A stretch of 64,000 nucleotides of DNA from Tetrahymena elliotti 4EA (GCA_000231825.2 JH720359.1:273676-337675), one strand, 5' to 3'. Positions 35,237 to 48,997 are shown, counted from the stretch's first letter. Notes: a model not told the origin generated them from the letters alone. Numbers and translations: made by a program.

Positions 35237-37870
35237 AATAACTGTAAATCAAAATTGATCTCCAATATTTTTTTTTCAATTAATGGTTTGTGTGTTATTG
35301 TTTATGATCCCTCTTATTGCTTGAGGAAAAAATATTATTGTCAGCTATTTTGAAAATGCTTATTAAACTGAGTAATGGTCTGCTAACTAGCCTTAACTTT
35401 TTGGTGAAGTGATGCCTAATTAAAAAATTAAATAAAATTAAAATAAATTGAATTAGAAAAGATAATTCAAAAGGTTAAAGAAATGCAAGACTAATTAACA
35501 TATTTATTAGAACACCAAATGAATGAATTAAAATAATAGTTAACTATAAAATATAATAATTAATTCTATTTTGATTTAAATTACTAAATTAAGAATATTG
35601 GTTGGTTGAGATTCTGCTTTTGATTTTTAAATTGTTTTTCTTTTTCTTTTTTTAATTTATAATTTTTTAATTTTTTTCTTAAATATTAAATTATAAATTT
35701 TTTTTTACTAAATTCAATTCTTTTAAAGTTTCTTTAGAATAGCTAGGATTTTCTTAAAATTCATCTCAAATTAATTTTTGTTTCCCTCTAATTTTATTAA
35801 TTAATTAATTTCTTCCCTATTTAAATTATTTTTATTGATTTAATAAATTTTCCTTCTTTAAATTAACAATTTAATAATCATTATTTTTTTAATTATCAAA
35901 TCATTTATGATTTTTTCATCTCTCAAACCCAATCTCAAATTTAAGTTTGCAATTATTAGCCTTTTAAGTTATAAATAAAATTAATATTTATGCTCTAAAA
36001 TTTATTTCTTCTCTCATAAACCTCATTTATCTCCATAACCTTTCATACTCTTTTAAAAAAAGATTATTTAGTTTTTAAATCTTTTTTTTGTAAAGTAATA
36101 CAAACTTATCTATTTTTTTTAAAACATTTTTATTTAAAAATTAAATTTGTTAGATACTATATACATATTCTCAAACCATTTAAATTATTAAGTATTAATT
36201 TATTATTAAGAATCGAAATTTGAGAATAACTTTAAAATTTTTCTAAAATATATCACATATTAACTAATTTATTGATTTCCCCTTTATTTATAATTTAAAT
36301 TTTTTCAAAGGAAAATTTCAATCACCAAAAAATCAAATTGTTTTAAATTTTATGAAATTGTAAATTTTTTAATTAAAATTATGAACAATTAAGAATTTAT
36401 TGATTCTAGCAAATATTTCTAATTAATGATTTCTTCGTTGTAAATATATTTTTATACATTTAATTATTATTTTGATAATTTTATAAATCATCTTAATTTT
36501 TTCACCTTTGACCATCCATATATTCCTAAGAATAAATTTAACTCCTATCCTGTATTTTTATTTACATCTCTAATGTAATACTTAAAATATGCTTCCTCTT
36601 TTTTTATTATTAGATTACATCATATAAAGCTTACATATTTCTTGATAATAAAAATGTAAAATACTTTTTGAGAAGAATTCAAAAACTTTTAAAATATTCA
36701 ATAAATATCGAATTCAAGAAAATTTATTTTATAAATATTATTTTATTAATTAAAGTAAAATTTTTGTAAATTTTTTACTTTAACTAATTTATTCTTTAAG
36801 GATATGTATCAATGAATTTAATTAAATATTTTCAGAAAACTAGTCATAAATAAATGAGTATTAAAAAAGTTAAATTTATTTTTTGGAATAAAAAATAGAA
36901 TTTAAGAATGAAAGTAAAATTAAATTTTACTGATTTAATTTATTTATTCTTTTTGATTATATATTTAATAAATATGCTTAATTTATTTATTCATCATTTA
37001 ATGATTTCTAGTAACAAAACAGTATTTAGAAATAAATAATATGTTATGAATAAATTATATAGACTAAGAATTATATTAAATATTCCTAAATTGACTAAAT
37101 TTAAAAATTTTGTTATTCAATTTTCTTTTTTACTCTTTTTTGATTATTATATTAAATCCTTTTTTTAAATATTTAGGTACTTTATTCCTTATACAATTAA
37201 CAGTATATAACTAAAAATTAAATCTAAAGAAAGAATGTTTTATTTATTATTTCTTATGATTTTTTTTCTTTTAATTTTTTGATAAGAGCTATTAGCTGTT
37301 TACTTCAAATAACTTACTATTTTATGAGCCGCTCAAACAAAAAATAAATAAATTAAAAAAAATAATATTTTAAGAGAAAAAAATGAGTTAAAAATTACAT
37401 TCATTATTTTGATATTGTTTGTAAATTTATTATTGTTGGCATTTTTAAAGAGAAGAGCAATAATAGTAAATTTATATCTTTTTGGTTACAATTTTTAATT
37501 GCTTACATCAAATATTTTACAAGTCTCAGTGTCATTTAATTCACAAAAAACAACTAAAAATAAAGAATAAAGAATATTTAATGAATATAAATTACAAAAT
37601 AAAATTAGATTTGAAACTTTTATCTCTTTATCATATTTTTTGTGATGCATTTATCATTAGAATATCTTGATTATATTTTTTTTATTTCATCATAATTTAA
37701 ATTATTATTTATAAATAAATAATGAAAAATTGTTGGAAAAATCTTTGAAGAAGTATTGATTAATTAGTTATTTTATTTAAATTTATGAATGAAAAATGTA
37801 TTATTTAAAAATAAATTTAACAATTATGTAATAAATCTAAATGTGGTTTGTTTCTTATAAATATTAATCA
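35237..37870. other. Long AT-rich intergenic region
   Basis: About 2.6 kb, the most AT-rich stretch of the window, full of A and T runs. No frame shows protein-like composition and no RNA gene was recognised. It separates two - strand genes and contains the promoter of the HTH gene at its left end. Confidence 0.5.
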
Positions 37871-40287
37871 TCAATCAGACAATTACTTAGTAGCTACTAA
37901 TTAATCTCTTTATTATTGATGGAGGACTTAAAGTTCATTATTCTCTGAATCATTTTTATCTTCAGAAACAATTCTACTTTCTGACTTTTATATGTTTAAT
38001 TCAATAGGTTTTTGAGGTCCAAGATTGACTGATGCAATAGTAGAGAATATTTGATAAATAAATATGGCAAGAATGAAAGAATATTTAGCATCGTTCTTTT
38101 AAACGAGTACATTAATTAACAAAAGAGCAGCAAAAACAAGAGACATAATGAAGCTTTTTAAGGCATAGATTTCACTTTTTCCTTGATAATCTCTAGTAAT
38201 AATTTCACTTAAAACACAATTGAGTAAATTATCACCGAATCCAATAAATCCACTGACAAGGAAAACAATTGAATAGTCATAAGTATATAAACATATAAGA
38301 GCAAAAACAAAAGCTGCTTGCACAAATAGTGTAGCTAAGTTAACTAGTTTGTATATGTTGAATTTCTGAGCTAAACTACCACCAGCATATCCTGATATGA
38401 TTTAGAAAACACCCTAGCATATATACACATAGCATGTTTTTTAATTTACTTCATTAATTGAGTCAGGATTAGAATAATCAATGGCCAAAGTATTTTAAAT
38501 AAGCATATACATGAAACCAGAATAAAAGGCTAATATAGCTCCAGAAAGTCCCATAAGAGTCATCAAAGGTACAATTTAATCTGTTTTAAGTATCTGGATA
38601 TATCTCTAGATAGTTTACATAAATGTTTCTTAAGGAGAGATAATCTAAGTATCCTTGGCATCTCTATAAAAAAAAAATAAATTTAGAATTTAGTATTGTA
38701 AATTAGGCATTAAAGATATATTGATGGGATATTTTCTTAACAAATTAAAATGTACAATTTAAGAAAGAGCTTTGAGGGTGGAAATTTATTATAAATTAAC
38801 TATCTTAATTATGTTGTTGATTCAATATTTGTTTGGTATTTGTATTTGTCAAGAATTTTTTTTCATAAATTGTTATTTTTTTTATTTGGTGGATACAATC
38901 AAATCATAAGAAATATTAAAATAAATAAAATATTACTCAGCAATCCTTTTAGCATCTTTCATTTATTATATTTGATATCCCTAGAAAGGTGATGGAGTGA
39001 AAAACAGTATAACACAAGCAACAGCTCCAATAACAGACATGATGATAAAGAAAGTCTTTTGGGTAGTGTAACCTAATAAGAATGTACCAATAACTGATCC
39101 AATCAAAAAGGAGGTGGCAAAAATAGAGCAGAAAACACCAAAGTATACTCCAGTTTTTTCAGGCTTTGAGCTTGATAAAATACCAATATAGGTACCTTGA
39201 CAAACCTTTTTTGATTTAAGAAAATATTTTTTAAATTAAGTTTCAAAGATTTTCTGAATGTTAAAAATTAATTTAAGTTCTATTTTCATTATTTACTTCA
39301 TATTTAAGATAATATTTGGTGTAATTAGTAAGTTAATTATAGTGTTAATACAACAACTTGATAAATAATTTGGCTTTTTAACTCTTTTTTTTGGGAAAAA
39401 TTAATTAGAGTAAAGTCAAATAAACTAATTGATTTCGCTATTTTTGTTTATCTTCCAAATATAAAATTAGGTATTTGCTATGGTGCTTAAAATTTCTTTA
39501 GAAAAAATCTTGATTCTATCTATTTTAAGCTTTTTATCAATAGAATTATTTAATTTTTGCATCCTGTTTGCTCAAATCTAATATCTTGCTTTACTAGTAA
39601 ATTATTATTTGTTATTCTGAATAAAAGAAAAGAGTTATCTTGCAAGAATATTACAAAGATAAAAGTAAAAATTTAACAAATTCTTCTATTTTTTTTTAAT
39701 TGGTAAAAGCATTAATTTTTGATATTAATTATCTATTACACTTCTTAATTTGTTTATTTGTTAGTACTATTTAAGATAGTTCAATAGGATAAAAAAGAAG
39801 AATTTAGTACTTTATAAAAATAAAAGCCAAACTGCTCTAAAATATAAATAATTACCCAGATGAGAGATGCACAGTATCCAGTTACTACTGCTGAAGCAAG
39901 AATTAAACCATAAATGGTTTCTTTTGAACATAAGTTAGATTCATAAGCAGGATTAGCTTGCATATATTCGTAGCATTATCTAGGTAAAATTCCAACAATC
40001 ATGAAAGGTAAATATCCTAAAGCGCTCAAGCAAAGAACCCACTTAACAGGGAATCTTTAGACAATCTTTGGTGCAAATAAATTGTTAGCAGCTTAAGTAA
40101 GATAGAGAGCAAAAAGAGCATAATTACCTAGCTAGTCATATCCTAACTAGTAATAAATCTAAGAAATCATATTCTAAGTTGTAGAAAAGGCTACATAGAG
40201 TAACATAAAACCTAGAGATAAATAAACAGTCTTGATTAGGTTAGTTTTGTGTATTTGGTTTGGGTCTTGGCTAGAAGCTGTGTCCAT
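37871..40287 (-). CDS. UNC-93-like major facilitator superfamily membrane protein
   Basis: ATG at 40287 (MDTASSQDPNQIHKTNLIKT), TGA at 37873-37871. Two introns (39855..39206, 650 bp, and 38936..38664, 273 bp) leave 498 codons. Helices follow the UNC-93 pattern: LGFMLLYVAFSTTQNMISQI, YALFALYLTQAANNLFAPKI, VLCLSALGYLPFMIVGILP, then ASAVVTGYCASLIWVCQGTY (family: GxGAalLWvcQGxY). After GVYFGVFCSIFATSFLIGS come about six more helices in the second half, including FVFALICLYTYDYSIVFLVS. The tail is a short acidic Gln-rich end. UNC-93 proteins regulate K+ channels in animals and related members act as carriers or trafficking chaperones; the ciliate role is unknown. The W|V junction across the long intron reconstructs a conserved motif, which supports the splice. 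Confidence 0.88.
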
Positions 40288-41744
40288 GGATGAGTAGTAG
40301 TGCTATTTCCAAAATTTTACTATTTGTTAAGAGTTTATACAACACTTTTAAATTTTAATTAATTATATTTTTTTATGAATTGTTTTTATGGTTTTAAATA
40401 GGAGGAGATATTACACATTTACATTTAAGAAAAATAAAAAGTGATATTAATTTATTATTTTGGTTAATTGATTTTCTGGCATCTTACTGCCAATCGTAAT
40501 CACATACGTAACCATCAAATTTCATGTAAATTACAAATTTCTGTAACTGGTTCTAGAAAATTTAGAAAAGCAGTATAAAAAAAATTGTTGAAAAAAAAAT
40601 TTATTTTACTGCAATGAAGTCTTTTATTATTTTTGAAGCACTCCTAGTTTAATTTAAATAAAAGCTACATAGGTTCTACAATTTTTTTTTTCTTAAAAAG
40701 ATATAAATAGATGAGTTTTTACTAACTAACACTATTTAAATATAGTGTTCTAAATATTTTAAGGTATGAGCAAATGTTTAAATTTCACATTCTTACATGT
40801 TTTTATTTGTGAGTAAATATGAAAGAGTTTTTTTCAGGCTTAACATAGGCCGAAAAGAATTTTCTAGTATAAATCTAATAGATACAAGGTTAAGCAAAAG
40901 AATATTATTAAAGAGTTAAGTTGAAAAATCTTTTTCAATTAAAAGTTAGTAAAAGAGTAATTAAATAATCATTCATCAACTTGCGCATTCTAATAAATTA
41001 CTAACCAATTACGTCATTTTTCTTTTAAAAAATCATAAACATCATTAATCTAATCCTAAATATGATACAATAATTGTCTTCGAATATTCTATTTAATCAA
41101 TTAACTTAGGGTCATTTATGCTTAGATATTTTAAAAATAAATGAAAATACTGATTAAAAAATCTTTGTCTCTGAAAATAAAATCATTCTTTTGCATGAAT
41201 GTATATTGGTACGTAAGGTATCGTAAAGTAATAGAAAGGATCATTAATAGAATGTTTCTGGATAAATTCTATTAATTAATCTCAAGATTACAAAACTCTT
41301 ATACTTTTATTTTATGTTTATTTAATCATGTAAAACCGAATAGATTGATTATTTGGTTCACACCTACCTCTTCTTATTAATCAATTTACAAATCAAAAAG
41401 TGTAAAATAAATCCTATCAGGTTCAAAAAGTAAAAAAATAATTCCATAAATTTACTATTCTTTTTTTCAGCTCGTTATCTAGAAAATTTCTTTTTTTCTT
41501 TATCTTCATTTTAGTATTATCTTAATTTATAATATCTAACATATCAAATATTACTTTTAAAGTTAAATAGAAGATTTTTATAAAATGAAATTTAAATCCA
41601 TTTAAAATATTTGGTTTTATGAATTTATTTCCTGAATAGTCTATTAATTCACAGATTTTAATCTAAAATCATGAAAAATGATAAATCTTATTTTTTGCTT
41701 GAAATCTCTGATCAAAAATTATTCCAAAAGATTATTTAGAATAC

Positions 41745-41990
41745 TTATATCCAGTGCTGATAATTTCGTCTCATTGTCAAAACGTCAAAAATAAAATTTA
41801 TTGAAGACAGTTTTGAGAAATTCTTCTGAGAACAATTTTTTTATCTAAATTTAAATATCAAAGAAATAGAAAATGTAAAAATATTTTTTGACGATTTGAC
41901 GATAAATTTTTTCCAAGTGACCAAGGTTTTCATAAACTCGTTGGAGAAAAATCAAAAATTCATCCAAGAATTATCAACACTGCTAATATC
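41745..41990. repeat. Imperfect inverted repeat, possible MITE-like relic
   Basis: Left end TATATCCAGTGCTGATAATT (41745-41764) pairs with the reverse complement of the right end (41968-41990), GATATTAGCAGTGTTGATAA. Inside, TTGTCAAAACGTCAAAAAT (41774-41792) pairs with the reverse complement of the stretch at 41884-41904 (TTTTTGACGATTTGACG...). Arms differ by a few substitutions and one gap, and enclose about 245 bp without a coding frame. The shape suggests a small non-autonomous transposon or a cruciform, but target-site duplication was not identified. Confidence 0.4.
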
Positions 41991-42000
41991 TTAAAATACT

Positions 42001-42066
42001 TTCTCTCATATCTCGATTTTTTGCTTCTTAACATTAAATTATTGAAAATAGTTTCTCTCATATCTC
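42001..42066. repeat. Direct repeat of TTCTCTCATATCTC
   Basis: The 14-mer TTCTCTCATATCTC occurs at 42001-42014 and again at about 42052-42066, roughly 52 bp apart, both preceded by AAAATA-type sequence. It may be a duplicated regulatory motif upstream of the F-box gene, or chance in a skewed composition. Confidence 0.35.
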
Positions 42067-42550
42067 CCTTTTTTTTTTTACCAAAATTTTGTAATAATAA
42101 CACAAATCTCAATTAAATATTACATACTTTTCAAAAAAAAAAATAATGTATTCCGCAAACGCTTATTTAAAAGTAAAATAGTCTTTCTTTTTATTAAGTG
42201 AAAGAAATAAATCCATTTTAGACATTTTAGAGAGTGCTATATTGCTAAAGTATAATATCATAAGTATTGTGTAAATAATATTGTATTTCTTAAATAAAAA
42301 TCTTCAGATTAATCATATAATTAGTGAAATACATTAAAAAAAGAAAAATAAAGTATTTATTTTGAAAAAATAAAATATTTTGTGTATATGTTAAAAAGAT
42401 AAATTGATGAATAAATGTTTTTTAGTTAGTCTTAAGTTTAAAGAAGCATCATATATTATACATCTATGCTTAATTCCTAAATCAATTTAACTAAAATAAA
42501 TCAGTTTTAATAATTTTACTTGTATTATATATTATACTTTAATCACTAAA

Positions 42551-44227
42551 ATGATCAAGATAAATGACTAAGATTTCAAAAAACAAATAGATAGTTTATC
42601 ACTCAAAAAAGATTATGTCTTGTAGAGTAATGATAAAAGAGGAAACTATTCTTCTTCTTCAAGAAGTAGTAAATCCCCACGAAGTCCATCAAGTTCTAGA
42701 ATAAATATTTAAGATTTTAAGGATTCAATACTTCGTAAGATATTTACCTTCTTAAATGTAATGGATTTGTGTATTATCCAAGGGGTTTGCAAAAAATGGA
42801 AGAAAATGATTACTCGCGATCCTGATATTTACTCTATTGTTAATCTTTCTATACTTCCTCCTACCGTCAAAACATTAAATCTTATGAAAATTGTATAAAA
42901 TGATAGAAATATAACGAAACTTTATCTTCCTCATTTAGCAAACTCAAATGACACAAGTTAGTAAAATTTAATTAGTTTAGGTTATCTTGCTTAAACTATT
43001 TTTAATATTATTTTAAAACAAATTAAGTTTGTTGATGTCAATCCCAAAAACTCTAGAATTCCTACAAATTAATAATGTTAACATAGAATTTGCAACTGTA
43101 TTTACTTAGAAAATACCTAACCTTAAGATTTTAGAACTGCAAAACAGAAATAAAAGAAAGAAGAATTTTGATGAAAATGAGCTTAAAGCAATTTCTAATT
43201 GTTGTTCTTCAATACAAAGTCTTACTATAAACAAAGCCCCATTAACTGATAGCCATCTTTAATTTTTCCTCCCTAAATTTTAAAATTTAAGTAAAGAAAA
43301 TTGTAAAAAATCAGCAAAGTATAATGTTTTTTAATATTAATATTTTAGAAATTATAAATATTCCTAACACTCCAAAATTAACAAACGAGACTCTTCAAGT
43401 TATAGCAAGAAACTGCTTTTAAATTACTGATTTGCATCTTGGAGGAACTCCAACTAATTATAACCTCAACTTTAGTGTTGAAGGCTTTGAGTATTTTAAT
43501 TTATCAAAATTTGAATTAAGGTCAGTAAAATTAGACTATTGCTCTCGTGTTGGAGACTAAGTCATTTAAATATTTGCCTCAAGGTATAAAGATAATTTGA
43601 TTGAATTGTAAATTATTAGAAATTGCTTTGAAAAGTGTGCTAAGATTAGTGATGAAGGAATTGCTTATTTAAGAGACTGTCCCAATCTTTAAAGACTAAA
43701 TATTACATACTCAAGAAAATTCAGAGAAAGTATCCATATTAATATAGCTAGGAATTTGCACTAGCTACGTTATTTGTGTCTCAAAGAATGCCCATTATAG
43801 GAAGATTTATCCGTTTTAGTAATATATCTATTCTATTTTCAATCTTACTTATAATAAATCTTTCATATTTACTAATAAGGTTTAAGGATGTCCGTACCTA
43901 GAAGAAGTTAATTTATCAGGTGACTCATGGGTAACCTCATTATCTCTAGTAGGTTTAAGCAAACACCCATATTTAAAAATATTGCATTTAGGCCACTATG
44001 ACCATGGAGATACTAACTGTGATGAAAACCTTGAAGAATACCCTCCAAAAGGAATGTTTATTGAAGGAATCTTTAAAAATAAAAATGCTTTCTAAAAGTT
44101 GCATTTACTGTTTTTAGAATAAAATTGTTCTTTAACTTATTGGTTGGATGTCAGACTTCAAAAAATAAGACCAAAATTAACTATTAGATATACACCTGCA
44201 GAAAATTTATTTGCTCTAGTAGAATGA
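42551..44227 (+). CDS. F-box and leucine-rich repeat protein
   Basis: ATG at 42551 (MIKINDQDFKKQIDSLSLKK), TGA at 44225-44227. Four introns (42981..43056, 43291..43348, 43584..43619, 43819..43879) leave 482 codons. After a Ser-rich N terminus comes an F-box: DSILRKIFTFLNVMDLCIIQ followed by GVCKKWKKM (residues ~60-95). The remainder is leucine-rich repeats, e.g. LEFLQINNVNIEFATVF, IPNLKILELQNR, ITDLHLGGTP, DCPNLQRLNITYSR and CPYLEEVNLSGDSW. Typical FBXL proteins serve as substrate receptors of SCF ubiquitin ligases through Skp1 binding by the F-box. The substrate is unknown. Spacing of repeats is irregular, as often in ciliates. Confidence 0.85.
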
Positions 44228-44913
44228 ACAAATAAAAAAACTACATTTAAAATCATTTTTATAATAAAATTTACCTTAGTTGTTTAAATTTTTAAAATTG
44301 CTGTAAAAATAAAATAAACTCATAATATTTTAATCTTTAAAATACTTCATTTTTTTTGACTTTCAATTTATAAAAATATTAATTTTTAATGGAAATAAAA
44401 TATTTATCATTAAATTTTATTCTGGATAAATAAATTATAATTTTTATTTATTTAAATAAGCTAATTTTATTTTTGATTGAACATATAAATAAACGCTTAA
44501 AATACAAATAAATATGAGAGTTTATAATTTGTTTTTTGGTTGAATAATTTTATTATTTGCTACAAGATATTTAAGCGATTTCGAAGGCATAAAGTAGAGC
44601 TAAATTATGTTTTAACCTTATTTGAATCATGAGTAAATTATTTTAATTGAGATATTTTTTATAAAATTTTGAGAAAAAAATAAATTGAACATCTTTAAAT
44701 AAAGATAATTAAATAAATAATTTTATAACTTTGTCTTCTTAAAAAAAATACCTAATTTTTTATGCTGCGTTAAATTTTATATTTTTGATTTCTCGATAAA
44801 TACTTTTATCATATTTTATGTTGAATTACTAAGTTTTGATTATCTAAACCACATAATTTTTTTGATTATTAATATTTTTCAACAACTAGTATTGTAAATT
44901 TTCAAAGAAGTTA
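44228..44913. other. Intergenic region
   Basis: About 690 bp of AT-rich DNA between two + strand genes. It should hold the F-box gene's 3' end and the promoter of the CCCH-ankyrin gene. Nothing else recognised. Confidence 0.45.
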
Positions 44914-47900
44914 ATGATTAAATCATCCTCTTAAGTATAAAAGATATTAGAAAAAATACAAAAAAAATATCCAGAAGTTACAAGGATTCATAACAATGAA
45001 AATAATTTAACTAGCTTTGATAATAGCAGCTCAAATTTAGGGCATTCTTCAACAATACATTAAGTCTTAAATAGTAAACTTGGAGCATCTTCAGGCAGAA
45101 TTTAAAGTTAGCATTCAATTAAGCGACAATCTTTTTCTAACAAAAACATTTCACTGAATGGACTAAAATAAAATAATGTGAGCAAGATAAATAAATCAAG
45201 CAATGGTTCACCATAAAGAAAAAATAAAGGGTTATAAAATGTAAATTCATTAAATGGCACTTAGAATAACTTTTCAAATAATTAAACAATAAATGGTTGC
45301 CAAACAATTAACCCTAATTAGCATAAACCTAGTTTAGAATTAAATAACTACATAGAAAACTTAGAAAAAAAGTTAAATGAATTAAATGGAAATAAAAATG
45401 ACAAAAAGAATATGAATATTCTTTATAATAAGCCTTAAGATTAATTTAAAAAAAGAACATCCTCAAAAAAAGTAAAAATGTGTAGACAATTTATCATCAC
45501 TGGATTATGTAGATATGGCTAAACATGCTAATATGCTCACAATATTTAAGAATTAGATATTCAATACATCCCAAAAGGTACATAAGATGCTAAATATTAT
45601 TTATGCCTAATTTGAAATTATTTTGATCATCCTAATTTAATTTATAAATTGAAGTCATTTTTTTATTACTAAAGTTTGGAGTAAACATTTTGATTAACAC
45701 AAAAAATCTAATTAGTACTTGTCAGAGCTAAAATATAACTTTTCAGATGACAGATAATATTTAGGAGATAATTATAGCGATTAAGAAGAAAAATATGAAG
45801 AAGATAAGCACAATTAAGATTAAGAAAATCAAATGGAATATCCTGATAGCAATAGAGATAATACATTCTAAAAATAGCCAGTTGATTCACATTTAAGAAG
45901 AAAAAGTGCAAATACTTTTTAAAATCAATAAAGTAGTGTTATTGATAAATAATAAAAAGACTTATCCTCAATTATAAAAAAAAATAATTATACCAATGTA
46001 ACTTATTTAAGTGTATCAATTTCTTTTTTTTATTTTTTTAAAAATATTAAAAAGTTAAGTTTTAATAAAAAACCTGGTAGTGCTTCATCCACAATTCTTA
46101 CAAAAAGAATTAGCAATGCAGATGAATATATTGTAGATATAAATAAAATTATTAATTAAAGAGGAAGAAATCTTCTTTTAGAAGCTGTTTTACTTGGATA
46201 GTTGGAAGGTAAATCTATCAAATTTAAAATAATACTAAGGATATTTTTATTTAAAATCTTAGTTGTAAAAGAATTACTATTCAAGGGTGCTAATCCTTCA
46301 ATAACAGATTGGTCAGGAAACGACTGCATTTTGTATTCAATAAAAAAAAATTCAACAGATATCTTAAGATATCTACTTGACTATTCTTAGTTTGAAATAG
46401 ATTTAAATAAAAGATTTGGTGTAAAAAATTTTATGAATGTCATATTTATTAAAAATAATTTTTAAAATAGACTAGTGAGGCTACTTATTTAATTTATGCA
46501 GCTTAAAATAGCTTGAGAAATATTGTTATTATATTACTGGCTTAAGGAGCAGATCCAAATATTTCAGATTCAGTATTATAAAAATAATTCCAAAAATTAT
46601 TAATAAATTTTTAACTTATTAAAGTAAAAAAGAACAGCTCTTACATTTGCTGTAAAAAATAATGATAAAGATACTATATAAGCTTTATGTGAAAATGGTG
46701 CTGTTGGGACTATAGTAGATGATGTAAATCATAATCATTTAAATAAAATAATAGATTTTACATTTATTTTGAATTAAATATTTTTTAGTTTAACAAAACT
46801 CCTGTAGATTATGCTTTTGCAAAAAAATAGCTTGATATAGTCACTTATCTTTTTAAAAAGGGTGGAGTTTTTGCAGATCAAAAAAAAAGTAAGAAATTTT
46901 AATTTAATCATATAAATAATTTGTTGATTGATAAAATAGATAGAAAAGTTATGTTCTTTGCAGCAGAGAACAATTTAATAGATTTAATCCATGAAATGAT
47001 TTAAAGAAATAACCCTATTTCGGATAAAGATCATATGGTATTTTATTTTATAATATTTATTAAAAATTTAATTATTTTAAAATAAAAAGGGAAACAGCAT
47101 TTTAATGCTACTTTATAAAAATAGACATTTTGATAATATTTTAAAAATCATTGAAGAGTTGAATTTAGCTAATTAAATTTGTGAAAAGAATAACGTAAGT
47201 ACATTTAATATTTGTCTTTAGTAAATTTAAATTTATGGTTGAATTTAATTAGAATGGAGATTGTGTTTTGACTTTAATGGCAAAGGAAGGAAACGAATAT
47301 TTAGCTTTGTAAATGATCTAAAGATATTCAGCTTAAATAAATATTAATACATAAGATAAAGTAAGATTTATGAGTAAACTAATGTTTATTTTAATCTTAA
47401 TTTTATAGGAAGGAAAAACTTGCTTAATTTATGCTTGTGAGCATGGTCTAGATAGCTTAGTAGAGGTTCTCCTATTTAAGGGTGCTGATTGTAATATTTA
47501 TGATAGGGTATTCATTCGATTTTTATTAAGTCAATATTTTATTAAATTTTATAAATTTTTAGAATTGGGATACACCTTTATTACTTGCTTCTAAAAATAA
47601 TCACTTGATGTGTGTTAGATATATTCTTTAATTTGCCAGAGGAATAGATATACTATGGAAAGATTAATATTAAAATACAGCAAGAAATTGCTCATAGTCA
47701 GCAGCTATAAAGAATTTAATTTCATAATATATGATTGAATAGGATAAAATGAGTGACTCATTAATAAAAGGTACAAAAATATAAAATAAATAAAATAGAT
47801 ATTAATTTATGATATAAAATATATTTTAGAGTTGGAAGATGAAGAGTTCAATCTCAAGTAGTACTTTGATCAATAAGCTAATAATACTTAAACTAGTTCA

Positions 47901-47978
47901 ACTACTTTAAAAAAAAACAGTATAATTGACTTATCATCAAAGAAATTATTTAGAATAAATAAAAAATATGGTAAATGA
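44914..47978 (+). CDS. CCCH zinc-finger and ankyrin-repeat protein
   Basis: ATG at 44914 (MIKSSSQVQKILEKIQKKYP), TGA at 47976-47978. About a dozen introns of 44-100 bp. The first ~185 residues are Ser/Asn/Gln-rich. Then one CCCH finger: MCRQFIITGLCRYGQTCQYA-H, spacing C-x8-C-x5-C-x3-H, of the RNA-binding type. A charged Gln/Asp-rich linker follows (SDQEEKYEEDKHNQDQENQ). The C-terminal half is ankyrin repeats spread over many exons: GRNLLLEAVLLGQLE, VKELLFKGANPSITDWSGND, ATYLIYAAQNSLRNIVIILL with AQGADPNISDS, RTALTFAVKNNDKDTIQALC, GKTCLIYACEHGLDSLVEVL with LFKGADCNIYDR, WDTPLLLASKNNHLMCVRYI. It ends in a polar tail. An RNA-binding regulator with a protein-docking ankyrin platform is a reasonable guess. 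Start choice is the first in-frame ATG. Confidence 0.8.
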
Positions 47979-48997
47979 TAAATTTCTTTAAAAATTATAT
48001 ATATTTTTATAATAAATCAATGAATTTTTTATTTTAATGCCTTATCTTTGGTCAATTAAAGGTTTTAAGAGCTAAAAAAATTCTTTCTAATTATTAAATA
48101 GAAAAGGGATTATAAAAAAGTATTATTTAAATTTAAATTTATAAAAAAAATTAAAAATATTAAATCATTAAAATCAGTTTTAAAAAATTCAAAGGGTTTA
48201 GTTAAAAAATTATCTTTTTGTGGGTGTATGTGTGTTGGATTAATTGTCAGTTTAATCTGAAAATACAAGTATAATAAATGGATAATAATTTTATTTATCA
48301 ATCTATTAATTAAAGTTTAAATTTTAAATGTTTTTTTTTAATTTTCATCTTGTTTGCTTTTTTCTTTTAAAGAGTTAAAATCAATTAATATTCATGAATA
48401 ACAATTATCAATCCAAAAATAAAATATTTTTTTTATAATCTATTTATATTCACTTTAGATTATTTTTAAAAAACATTTCACAAACAATTTGTTATTTTTA
48501 GACTATATTTATTATTTATTGTAAATTAAGAGTTTTCAGAAAAAAATGATTTGATTTAGGAACCCTAAATATTAATTATTGTAATGAATCAATTCTTTTC
48601 TTATTGTAATTTGGCTTACTATAAAAGTTGTAAATATGAATTTTAAATAAATGTCTTAGTTTTTTTATATTTTTAACGTCTTAACTAAATTTCTATTAAG
48701 GCACTAGAATCATAAATTAATTATCTATACTAAAATAGGTATTTTATATAATTCATTTTGTTGTCATTTTAGATTTTTGTTTAATCAAGAAATTATCAAA
48801 CTTAATTTTACTAACAATTAAAAGTTTTAAAATCTTCCAAATAAGATCTTCTTAATTTTGATAGCAAAAGATAAGTAGAAAGTAAAATTACTACACTTTT
48901 GTAAATTAAATTTGACATACAGATCAAATTAAATTGATACTATTTCTATAGATATCAAAACTCTATTTCAATCAAAATAATTACTTCAATACCACCT
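47979..48997. other. Intergenic region
   Basis: About 1 kb of AT-rich DNA between two + strand genes, with (GTGTATGTGTG)-like sequence near 48220-48236. No gene recognised; promoter of the large downstream gene is expected at the right end. Confidence 0.45.

Larger units (their letters stand above)
40288..42550. other. Divergent intergenic region, UNC-93-like / F-box gene
   Basis: About 2.3 kb of AT-rich DNA containing both promoters. It holds a MITE-like inverted-repeat structure near 41745-41990 and a 14-nt direct repeat just after it. No coding frame or RNA gene was recognised. Confidence 0.5.

Noticed and set aside
35237..35420. Possible upstream exon of the HTH gene (ASLHQKVKASQQTITQFN)
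   Set aside because: The frame hits TGA and does not join the HTH frame by a clean splice; the in-frame ATG at 35236 gives a complete single-exon gene.
35400..35580. Possible + strand coiled-coil frame (IELEKIIQKVKEMQDQL)
   Set aside because: Short, no start or continuation, and TGA-free helical-looking frames are common by chance in this composition.
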